DNA of 7,382 bases from contig JAUIHC010000143.1 in NCBI GenBank assembly GCA_030432455.1, positions 1-7,382 on the forward strand. Reading direction: 5' to 3'. This document shows, piece after piece, positions 1 to 5,783 of this stretch (position 1 is the stretch's first letter; each line of letters opens with the position of its first letter). The notes below the pieces were generated by a model, which searched no databases, was not told the origin of the DNA, and saw nothing but the letters and a program-made list of their open reading frames with translations. The position numbers and the translations under genes are program-made. This DNA comes from Phycisphaerae bacterium. Lineage in GTDB: Bacteria > Planctomycetota > Phycisphaerae > Phycisphaerales > SM1A02.

Positions 1-111
1 ATGCCGGAACTGCCCGACGAGCGGTTCCCGCCGCCCGAGGAGATCGCCGAGCTCCAGATGGTCCGACAGCACCGCCGTCGCCTTCCCATGCTCCGGATGA
101 ACCTGCCGTGA
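1..111 (+). CDS. 3' end of an unidentified gene (or 36-codon small ORF)
   Basis: Reading frame 1 is open from the first base and ends at TGA 109-111. The visible 36 residues are proline-, arginine- and methionine-rich, with no motif I recognise and no membrane segment. An ATG sits exactly at base 1, but nothing upstream is visible, so I cannot say whether this is the true start or an internal Met of a longer protein; a truncated longer gene seems more likely. The stop overlaps the next gene's ATG by one base (TGATG), which supports a real, translated upstream frame coupled to its neighbour. Codon use is G/C-ending like the rest of the window. Function unknown. Confidence 0.4.
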   Translation: MPELPDERFPPPEEIAELQMVRQHRRRLPMLRMNLP

Positions 112-914
112 TGCCACGCTCCCGCATCCTGGGTGCGATCGTCGCGATCATCGTCGCGTTCGCGTGCGATCCCGCGCTCGACAGGCGTGCCATGGCCGAC
201 GATCCGCCGTCGGCGGAACGCCCTCCGGTCATCGTGACCACCCTTCAGATGGATCCCGAGCACCCTCGGGAGATCGTCGGCTGGTGGTCGTCCCCGACCG
301 AACTCGTTCATCTGGCACCCGATGGTCGCTACCGCCACTGGAAGGGCCACGACCGCTTCGCCCCTCCGGTGCGGACGGGACGCTGGCACCGGGAGAATCA
401 CGCGGTGTTCTGGCTCGAGTCCTACGCCCTTCCTCGGCCCCCTCGCGTCCGCGCGGCACTCTGGCTTCGAGACGACCTGCTCATGGCGACCCTCGATGGA
501 TCGCGGGCAGCGATGCAGTACGGGGAGACCCCGCCCAGGATCCCCGCCGACGATCTCCTCGGACTCTGGCGCGGCGACGGCGGCACCTTCGAGTTCCGCC
601 CCGATTCGACCTATGTCTGGACGGCACCGCCCTCGGCATCGCCGGTCGCGACGGGCGGACAGCGCGGCACCTGGCGACTCGACGAGGACGGACGACTCCG
701 GCTCGACCCCGCCCTCGCGAGCCAGCCCCCGGTGCTCGTCGGCCTGATCCGGGACGAGGGCGATTCCCCCGATCCGCGGGACGATCGCATCATCGAGATC
801 CGATCGATCGCCGGGCCCATGCACCGGCCCGACGCCGATCGACGCACCGACGAGATCGTTCCGCTGAATCCCGCCCCCGCCGCGTCCGAACCGGACCGTC
901 CCGCCGGCTTCTGA
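111..914 (+). CDS. exported protein with two lipocalin-like motif copies, function unknown
   Basis: A 267-residue protein. Residues 1-18 are a basic N-terminus followed by a hydrophobic stretch, consistent with a Sec signal. Cys19 follows in a weak lipobox-like context (A-F-A-C), so a lipoprotein is possible but not convincing. The mature part contains two similar blocks at about residues 54-102 and 147-198. Each has the order acidic-hydrophobic pair, G-x-W, a short turn, a hydrophobic strand, P-D-x-x-Y, a variable loop, then G-x-W-x-x-(E/D) and a strand; this spacing resembles lipocalin-like or META-type beta-barrel repeats. The tail (from about 225) is Asp/Arg/Pro-rich and probably disordered. 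The ATG at 111 is preferred because it overlaps the previous stop (TGATG); a GTG at 108 would add one residue. The next gene, mutM, follows after 21 bases. No specific function can be assigned. Confidence 0.75.
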   Translation: MPRSRILGAIVAIIVAFACDPALDRRAMADDPPSAERPPVIVTTLQMDPEHPREIVGWWSSPTELVHLAPDGRYRHWKGHDRFAPPVRTGRWHRENHAVFWLESYALPRPPRVRAALWLRDDLLMATLDGSRAAMQYGETPPRIPADDLLGLWRGDGGTFEFRPDSTYVWTAPPSASPVATGGQRGTWRLDEDGRLRLDPALASQPPVLVGLIRDEGDSPDPRDDRIIEIRSIAGPMHRPDADRRTDEIVPLNPAPAASEPDRPAGF

Positions 915-935
915 GCGGGGCCGGTCGAGACGTCG

Positions 936-1733
936 ATGCCTGAACTCCCCGAAGTCGAACGCGGCCGACTGGTCGCCGAGATGGTCGCCCACGGGCGGAC
1001 CGTCCGCCGCGTGCGCTGCGCGACGGACCGGATCGTCTTCTGCGATCAATCGCCCGCGACGGTGAGCCGGCGTCTGAAGGGTCGGACCGTGACCGCGGCC
1101 TGCCGCCACGGCAAGCAGTTGTGGCTGGAGTTCGACGAGGGGCCCGCCCTGCTGCTGCACTTCGGGATGACCGGCGCCCTGCACGGGTACGAGGCCGAGG
1201 CGGATCGACCTCGCTTCTGGAAGATCGAGCTGGAGTTCACCGACGGACGGCGGCTGGCGATGCCGGATCCGCGTCGCTTCGGTCGGATCCGGCTTCGGGA
1301 CGACCCGCGGGCCGAGCCCCCGATCTCGGATCTCGGGTTCGATCCGCTGCTGGAGCTTCCCGGGCCCGCGGCGTTCCGCGACCGGCTCGGCCGAGGCACG
1401 GTCACGATCAAGGGCCGCCTGCTCGACCAGCGGTTCGCGGCCGGGGTCGGCAACTGGATCGCCGACGAGATCCTCCATCAGGCGGCGGTCGCGCCGCATC
1501 GCCGGGTCCGGGATCTCTCCGACGAAGAGGTCGAGACGATCCGTCGGCGACTGGGGGCGATCATCCGGAAGGCGGTCGATGTGAACTCGGTGTCGAGCCG
1601 GTTCCCGCGGACCTGGCTCTTCCATCGCCGCTGGGGGCGACCGGAGGATGCCGTCACCGCGAAGGGCCACCCCATCGAGATCGCGACCGTCGCGGGCCGG
1701 ACCACCGCCTGGGTACCGTCGGTCCAGCGATGA
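936..1733 (+). CDS. mutM: formamidopyrimidine-DNA glycosylase (Fpg/MutM), zincless-finger type
   Basis: Bifunctional DNA glycosylase/AP lyase that removes 8-oxoguanine and formamidopyrimidines in base excision repair. The 265-residue length fits the family. The start is fixed by the MPELPEVE motif: Pro2 is the Schiff-base nucleophile, with Glu3 and Glu6. Lys60 (HGK) matches the conserved catalytic-domain lysine. Met78 (FGMTG) plus Arg113 and Phe115 (DPRRFG) match the void-filling triad of Fpg, which argues against Nei. The helix-two-turn-helix is at about 155-190 (LLDQRFAAGVGNWIADEIL). The C-terminal finger is unusual: by gapless alignment to my memory of E. coli Fpg, its four zinc cysteines fall on Val240, Lys243, Val260 and Val263, while the DNA-binding Arg255 (GRTT) and the terminal Gln remain. 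The segment SRFPRTWLFHRRW and the ending AWVPSVQ recall plant and fungal FPG. The stop overlaps the next start (ATGA). The family call is secure; substrate preference is inferred. Confidence 0.95.
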   Translation: MPELPEVERGRLVAEMVAHGRTVRRVRCATDRIVFCDQSPATVSRRLKGRTVTAACRHGKQLWLEFDEGPALLLHFGMTGALHGYEAEADRPRFWKIELEFTDGRRLAMPDPRRFGRIRLRDDPRAEPPISDLGFDPLLELPGPAAFRDRLGRGTVTIKGRLLDQRFAAGVGNWIADEILHQAAVAPHRRVRDLSDEEVETIRRRLGAIIRKAVDVNSVSSRFPRTWLFHRRWGRPEDAVTAKGHPIEIATVAGRTTAWVPSVQR

Positions 1734-2284
1734 ACCTGATTCGCCCCGTCTTCCACGATCCCGCGTACCGCCCCCCCCTGCGGGAGCTGATCGCGATCCA
1801 CTGGACGGCGAACCTCCGCATGCTTCGGCGACCCCGGGACATCGCGATCTTCACGGCGATCTCGATGGTCCCGGTGCTGACGCTCTTCGCCGCGGTCGAG
1901 GTCTTCCCCGAATTCCTCCGAACCGGCTCGGCGAACCCCGGCAACATCATGCTTGAACTCCAGTCGCTGCTTCTCCGGGTGATCGCGGTCGGGGTCGGGT
2001 TCCTGGCGGTGCAGCACGTCGCGTTCATGATCGCCATCGAGCTGACCTACACCCCCCACGTCCGGGCGGCGATCCGGGATCGGGGAGTCCCGGTCTGCCT
2101 CCGATGCGGCCATCTTCTGCCGCCGAACGATCCGGAAGCCCCGTGCCCGGAGTGCGGCACCACGGGGTCCTCCGCTACGATCCGCGATTCGGGTCGGGCC
2201 GCCGCGAAGGACGCGACGCCCGCGAACCCGGACATGGCGAACCCGGACATGGCAAAACCGGACATGGAGGTTCCGCGTCGGTGA
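1730..2284 (+). CDS. two-helix membrane protein with C-terminal zinc ribbon
   Basis: A 184-residue protein starting at an ATG that overlaps the mutM stop (ATGA). Residues 1-35 are basic and likely cytoplasmic. Hydrophobic segments at about 38-60 and 80-104 look like two transmembrane helices. A zinc ribbon follows: Cys123 and Cys126 (CLRCG), a 12-residue loop, then Cys139 and Cys142 (CPECG). With a short loop between the helices, both termini and the ribbon would face the cytoplasm. Such CxxCG...CPECG ribbons on small membrane proteins are common in planctomycetes, but I know no established function. After the ribbon comes a low-complexity tail with three 5-residue repeats (NPDMA, NPDMA, KPDME; residues 166-180), encoded by a 15-nt DNA repeat. 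The stop overlaps the lepA GTG start (GTGA), so translation is probably coupled to lepA. The ribbon and helices are clear; the role is unknown. Confidence 0.8.
   Translation: MNLIRPVFHDPAYRPPLRELIAIHWTANLRMLRRPRDIAIFTAISMVPVLTLFAAVEVFPEFLRTGSANPGNIMLELQSLLLRVIAVGVGFLAVQHVAFMIAIELTYTPHVRAAIRDRGVPVCLRCGHLLPPNDPEAPCPECGTTGSSATIRDSGRAAAKDATPANPDMANPDMAKPDMEVPRR
2224..2268 (+). repeat. 15-nt tandem repeat, three copies
   Basis: Three head-to-tail 15-base units at 2224-2238, 2239-2253 and 2254-2268. The first two are identical (gaacccggacatggc) and the third is diverged (aaaaccggacatgga). The period is a multiple of three, so copy-number change keeps the frame of the membrane protein it encodes (NPDMA repeats). 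The third copy's end supplies the first bases of the GGAGG ribosome binding site of lepA. Confidence 0.9.
2266..2270 (+). promoter_or_regulatory. ribosome binding site of lepA
   Basis: GGAGG lies 10 bases before the GTG at 2281. It decides the lepA start: the reading frame is open further upstream, but there is no ATG in frame there, and the conserved LepA N-terminus begins right after this GTG. The site lies inside the upstream gene and partly inside the last copy of the 15-nt repeat. Confidence 0.7.
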
Positions 2285-4086
2285 AGGTCCGCAATTTCTC
2301 CATCATCGCGCACATCGATCACGGCAAGAGCACCCTCGCCGACCGGCTGCTGCACGCCACCAAGGCCGTGGATGCCCGCACCGGCAAGGACCAGATGCTC
2401 GACTCGATGGACCTCGAACGCGAGCGTGGCATCACGATCAAGTCGTCCGCCGTGACCGTGATGCACGAGTATCAGGGCGAGCAGTACGAGCTCAACTTCA
2501 TCGACACGCCCGGCCACGTGGACTTCACCTACGAGGTGAGCCGGGCGCTGACCGCGTGCGAGGGGGCGGTGCTGGTCGTGGACTCGACCCAGGGCGTGCA
2601 GGCCCAGACCGTCGCCAACGCCTACCTCGCCGTGGACAACGACCTCGAACTCATTCCGGTCGTCAACAAGATCGACCTCCCCGCCGCCGATCCCGACGGC
2701 GTGGCGATGGAGATCGAGCAGGTGCTCGGGCTCCCCGCCGAGGACTGCATCTACGTCAGCGCGAAGTCCGGCAAGGGCATCCCCGAACTCCTCGACGCGA
2801 TCTGCGAGAAGCTCCCCGACCCGCCGCCGGCGACCACCGACAAGCTGCGGGCGCTGATCTTCGACTCGAACTACGACGACTACCGGGGCGTCGTCGTCTT
2901 CGTGCGGGTCTTCGACGGCTCGATCAAGGTCGGCGACAAGATCCGCATGATGGGGACCGGCCGCACCTTCAGCGTCACCGAGCTCGGTCGCTACACGCCG
3001 TTCCCGCAGAAGCTCAAGAAGATCGACCAGGGTGAGGTCGGCTACATCGTCGCCGCGATCAAGTCGCTCGGGGACGTCCGGGTCGGCGACACCGTCACCC
3101 TCGAGCACGATCCCGCCGCCGAGGCGCTGCCCGGCTACGAGGAACCGAAGCAGATGGTGTTCTGCGACTTCTACCCCGCCTCCGGCGGCGAGGGTGGCAA
3201 GCGCAGCGACTTCGAGAGTCTCCGCGAGGCGGTCGAGCGGCTGCACATCAACGACGCGAGCTTCACCTTCGAGGTCCAGCACTCCGAAGCGCTCGGCTTC
3301 GGATTCCGCTGCGGGTTCCTCGGCCTCCTGCACATGGACATCGTGCAGGAACGCCTCGAGCGCGAGGGCGGCGTGGACATCGTGCAGACCGCGCCGACGG
3401 TCTCCTACCTCGTCGATCTCAACGACGGGAGCACGGTCGAGATCCACAACCCCGCGGATCTGCCGGACATGTCGAAGGTGAAGGCGATCCGGGAGCCGAT
3501 CGTCAAGATCGAGATCATCTGCCCCGAGGAGAACATCGGCGACCTCATGAAGCTCGCCGAAGGTCGCCGCGGCGTCTTCAAGGGCCAGCGGTTCATCTCC
3601 GACACCCGCCAGATCCTCGACTACGAGCTTCCGCTCGCCGAGATCATCTACGACTTCTACGACAAGCTGAAGTCGATCACCCGTGGCTACGGCACCATGG
3701 ACTACGAGATCATCGGCTACAACGAGGACACCCTCGCCAAGGTCGAGATCCTCATCAATGCGGCGCCGGTCGAGGCGCTCAGCATCATCTGCCACCGCAG
3801 CAGCGCCGAACAACGCAGCCGCATCATCCTGCAGAAGCTCCGCAAGCAGATCGACCGGCACCAGTTCGAGATTCCGCTGCAGGCCGCGATCGGCGGAAAG
3901 ATCATCGCCCGCGAGACCATCAAGGCCCTGCGCAAGAATGTGACCGCCAAGTGCTACGGCGGCGACGTGACCCGCAAGCGGAAGCTGCTCGAAAAGCAGA
4001 AGGAAGGCAAGAAGCGGATGAAGAACGTCGGCAGCGTGAACATCCCGCAGGAGGCGTTCATGGCGGTGCTTGAGCAGGAGGAGTGA
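2281..4086 (+). CDS. lepA: elongation factor 4 (LepA), ribosomal GTPase
   Basis: A 601-residue protein of normal LepA/EF4 length. LepA is a translational GTPase that binds the ribosome; proposed roles are back-translocation of stalled ribosomes and help in 30S assembly. GTPase motifs are all present: G1 AHIDHGKS at 10-17, G2 within ERERGITIK at 46-54, G3 DTPGH at 75-79, G4 NKID at 129-132, G5 SAK at 160-162. An EF-Tu-like beta-barrel domain follows, then EF-G-like domains (around CDFYPASGGE and GFGFRCGFLGLLHMDI), and the LepA-specific basic C-terminus ending in KRKLLEKQKEGKKRMK, GSVNIPQEAF. The chosen GTG gives MKVRNFSIIAHIDHGKS, matching the family N-terminus. That GTG overlaps the upstream stop (GTGA) and has a GGAGG site, so it is probably coupled to the membrane protein gene. 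No missing key residue. Confidence 0.98.
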   Translation: MKVRNFSIIAHIDHGKSTLADRLLHATKAVDARTGKDQMLDSMDLERERGITIKSSAVTVMHEYQGEQYELNFIDTPGHVDFTYEVSRALTACEGAVLVVDSTQGVQAQTVANAYLAVDNDLELIPVVNKIDLPAADPDGVAMEIEQVLGLPAEDCIYVSAKSGKGIPELLDAICEKLPDPPPATTDKLRALIFDSNYDDYRGVVVFVRVFDGSIKVGDKIRMMGTGRTFSVTELGRYTPFPQKLKKIDQGEVGYIVAAIKSLGDVRVGDTVTLEHDPAAEALPGYEEPKQMVFCDFYPASGGEGGKRSDFESLREAVERLHINDASFTFEVQHSEALGFGFRCGFLGLLHMDIVQERLEREGGVDIVQTAPTVSYLVDLNDGSTVEIHNPADLPDMSKVKAIREPIVKIEIICPEENIGDLMKLAEGRRGVFKGQRFISDTRQILDYELPLAEIIYDFYDKLKSITRGYGTMDYEIIGYNEDTLAKVEILINAAPVEALSIICHRSSAEQRSRIILQKLRKQIDRHQFEIPLQAAIGGKIIARETIKALRKNVTAKCYGGDVTRKRKLLEKQKEGKKRMKNVGSVNIPQEAFMAVLEQEE

Positions 4087-4093
4087 GGGCTTT

Positions 4094-4144
<51 letters not shown>

Positions 4145-4147
4145 TCT

Positions 4148-4151
4148 GGAG
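4148..4151 (+). promoter_or_regulatory. possible ribosome binding site of the Skp-like gene
   Basis: GGAG lies 12 bases before the ATG at 4164, a longer gap than ideal. It is the best purine-rich match in the leader and sits three bases after the end of the GTN tract, so repeat length would change what lies just upstream of it. Confidence 0.4.
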
Positions 4152-4163
4152 TGGGGTGCATCA

Positions 4164-4880
4164 ATGAGTCGGATCGAGCGGGTCGTCGTCCACGGGGTGT
4201 TGGTGGTTCTTCTGATCGTGGTCTTCGCGGAGCGACCGGGGTTGACCCCGTCGGCGGAGGCCGTGCCCGCCCGCGCGGAGGATGTGCTCGGCCCGGCCGA
4301 TCGCGTGGTGCTTCGCGGCCCGGCGGGCGAGGTGTCGGTGTCGGCGGTGAACGGCGGCCTCGCCTGGGGCGAGCGCGGCACCGATCGGACGTGGAGCCTG
4401 GGCGCCGTCGATGTACCGAAACTGATGCGATCGCTCATGGAGAGCGAGCGGTTCGACGAGGACCGGCAGGCGCTTCGCGAGGAAGCCGAGACGCAGAACG
4501 CCGAGTTCGAGGCGCAGTTCGAGGACTTCCGCGAGGAGTTCGGCGAGATCACGCCGGAGGACCCGAAGTTCCCCGAGGCCCAGCAGCGCTGGCAGCAGAT
4601 GATGCAGGAGTATCAGAAGTGGCAGCAGGGCACGATGGCGATCCAGCAGAAGCTCGGTGCGGAACAGATCGAGACCGCGTTCGATGAACTCGTGGATGCG
4701 GTGGACATCGTGGCCGAGCGGCTCGGGGTCGATCTGGTGATCCGCTTCGTGCCTCCCGCGGAACCGTTCGCGTCCGAGTCGCTGGATCAGGCGAGCGACC
4801 AGGTCTCACGCCGCCTGCTGCTGCACCATCCGGAGTCGATCGACCTCACGGAGAAGGTGGCGGAGGAGCTGGGGGTGTGA
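4164..4880 (+). CDS. Skp/OmpH-like periplasmic chaperone
   Basis: A 238-residue protein. Residues 7-21 form a hydrophobic N-terminal signal or anchor (VVVHGVLVVLLIVVF), so the rest is probably exported to the periplasm. Residues 88-175 are rich in Glu, Gln and Arg with almost no Pro except a PEDPKFPEAQ hinge at about 131-140, giving a long helical hairpin like the tentacles of Skp. The end matches the OmpH/Skp pattern: a hydrophobic helix and strand (VDIVAERLGVDLVIRF, about 179-195), then a closing IDLTEKVAEELGV. Members of this family hold unfolded outer-membrane proteins before BAM assembly; that role is inferred here. At 238 residues it is longer than E. coli Skp (about 160). lpxA is nearby (another envelope gene), but with lipB in the opposite direction between them. 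The ATG has a GGAG 12 bases upstream; transcription may continue from lepA through the microsatellite. Confidence 0.75.
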   Translation: MSRIERVVVHGVLVVLLIVVFAERPGLTPSAEAVPARAEDVLGPADRVVLRGPAGEVSVSAVNGGLAWGERGTDRTWSLGAVDVPKLMRSLMESERFDEDRQALREEAETQNAEFEAQFEDFREEFGEITPEDPKFPEAQQRWQQMMQEYQKWQQGTMAIQQKLGAEQIETAFDELVDAVDIVAERLGVDLVIRFVPPAEPFASESLDQASDQVSRRLLLHHPESIDLTEKVAEELGV

Positions 4881-4894
4881 GGGGGAGGCTGGGA

Positions 4895-4978
4895 GGAGAG
4901 CGTGGAAAGTAGAAAGTAGAAAGTGGAGAGTAGAAAGTGGAGAGTGGAAAGTAGAAAGTAGAAAGGAGAGAGGAGAAC
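4895..4978 (+). repeat. heptanucleotide tandem repeat (consensus GTRGARA)
   Basis: Twelve 7-base units in one phase. Nine good copies run from 4902 to 4964: gtggaaa, gtagaaa, gtagaaa, gtggaga, gtagaaa, gtggaga, gtggaaa, gtagaaa, gtagaaa. They are flanked by weaker units ggagagc (4895), ggagaga (4965) and ggagaac (4972). Variation is confined to purine transitions at positions 3 and 6. With its purine-rich flanks it fills the 107-base gap between the convergent Skp-like and lipB genes. Bases 4902-4977 contain no C on the plus strand, so RNA continuing past lipB contains no G there. I see no classical hairpin terminator in the gap. Confidence 0.95.
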
Positions 4979-4987
4979 GTTGGGAGT

Positions 4988-5722
4988 TCAGGTTGGGGGG
5001 GTCTGCAGGTTGTGGGCAAGGTTGGCCGCGAGTCGCTGTTTGATCTCGTCCAGTGCCGGAGCGGCGCCGAGTTCCTTGGCGATGCTCGTGACCGGCCTTC
5101 CCGCCAGTCCGCACGGGACGATCAGGTCGAAGTGACTCAGATCCGGATCGACATTGAGCGCGAGCCCGTGCATCGTCACCCAGCGTGACACCCGGACGCC
5201 GATCGCGGCGATCTTGCGACCACCGGTTCCGTCGGGCGTGTCGGCGTCGCGTCCGACCCAGACCCCGGTCGCCCCCGGGTCCCGCCCCGCCTCGATGCCG
5301 AACTCCGCAAGCGTGTCGATGATCGCCTGCTCCAGCAGACGAATCCACCCGTGGATCCGCACGCCCACGAGGTCGAGATCCACGATCGGATACGCGACCA
5401 GCTGACCCGGTCCGTGGTACGTGACATCGCCGCCGCGATCGGTCTCGTGCCGCTCGATGCCGTGACGCATCAGGAGGTCCGCCCCGGCGAGCACGTTGTT
5501 CGCGGCCCCCGGCCGCCGTGACACCGTCACCACCGGCGGATCATGCTCCAGAAGAAGCAGGTGTCCCCCCGGACACCCGGCGGCGCGAGCGTCCCGAACC
5601 CCCTGCTGCAACGATCGTTGCAACGCGAGGGCGTCGGCGTAGCCGATTCGCCCCAGATCACGGATCTCGAGCCAGTCGGGGCCGGGTTGGAAGGGGTGCG
5701 GGACCGACATCTGCGACGGCAT
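4988..5722 (-). CDS. lipB: octanoyltransferase LipB (lipoate biosynthesis)
   Basis: Transfers octanoate from octanoyl-ACP to lipoyl domains of 2-oxoacid dehydrogenases and glycine cleavage H protein, the first step of de novo lipoate synthesis in the cytoplasm; LipA then inserts sulfur. The protein has 244 residues. The LipB signature is at 96-109 (RGGDVTYHGPGQLV, with His103). The catalytic lysine is Lys170 (GRKIAAIGVRV), followed by WVTMHGLALNV, and the catalytic cysteine is Cys204 (FDLIVPCGL). All active-site residues are present. The ATG at 5722 is chosen because AGGG lies 7 bases before it; a second ATG at 5710 (Met5) has no such site. The gene is convergent with the Skp-like gene and divergent from lpxA, with 61 bases between the two starts. 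lipA is not in the window. Confidence 0.97.
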   Translation of the reverse strand: MPSQMSVPHPFQPGPDWLEIRDLGRIGYADALALQRSLQQGVRDARAAGCPGGHLLLLEHDPPVVTVSRRPGAANNVLAGADLLMRHGIERHETDRGGDVTYHGPGQLVAYPIVDLDLVGVRIHGWIRLLEQAIIDTLAEFGIEAGRDPGATGVWVGRDADTPDGTGGRKIAAIGVRVSRWVTMHGLALNVDPDLSHFDLIVPCGLAGRPVTSIAKELGAAPALDEIKQRLAANLAHNLQTPPT

Positions 5723-5729
5723 GAATGTA

Positions 5730-5733
5730 CCCT
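5730..5733 (-). promoter_or_regulatory. possible ribosome binding site of lipB
   Basis: AGGG on the minus strand, 7 bases before the ATG at 5722. It favours this start over the second in-frame ATG at 5708-5710. Confidence 0.4.
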
Positions 5734-5737
5734 ACGC

Positions 5738-5771
5738 GGATCGGCGTTCTGGGCGCCGAGGCCTCCGATCC
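5738..5771. other. inverted repeat in the lipB-lpxA divergent gap
   Basis: The arms GGATCGG (5738-5744) and CCGATCC (5765-5771) are perfect 7-base complements separated by 20 bases, which themselves include the palindromes ggcgcc and gaggcctc. The location between two divergent starts would suit an operator or a 5' leader hairpin for either gene. Short arms are common by chance in GC-rich DNA, so this is tentative. I could not identify a convincing -10/-35 pair for either gene in the 61-base gap. Confidence 0.3.
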
Positions 5772-5783
5772 CCCTCTGACGCC

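Noticed and set aside
1..20. MPELPD start at base 1 resembling the MPELPEVE start of mutM, suggesting a duplicated mutM fragment
   Set aside because: Similarity ends after five residues and the downstream sequence is unrelated. No helix-two-turn-helix or other Fpg motif follows before the stop at 109.
4806..5348. Minus-strand frame with LSTFHSPLSTLHF-like periodic residues
   Set aside because: The periodic peptide is the translated heptanucleotide array and the rest is an off-frame reading of lipB. It crosses the end of the convergent Skp-like gene and has no independent support.
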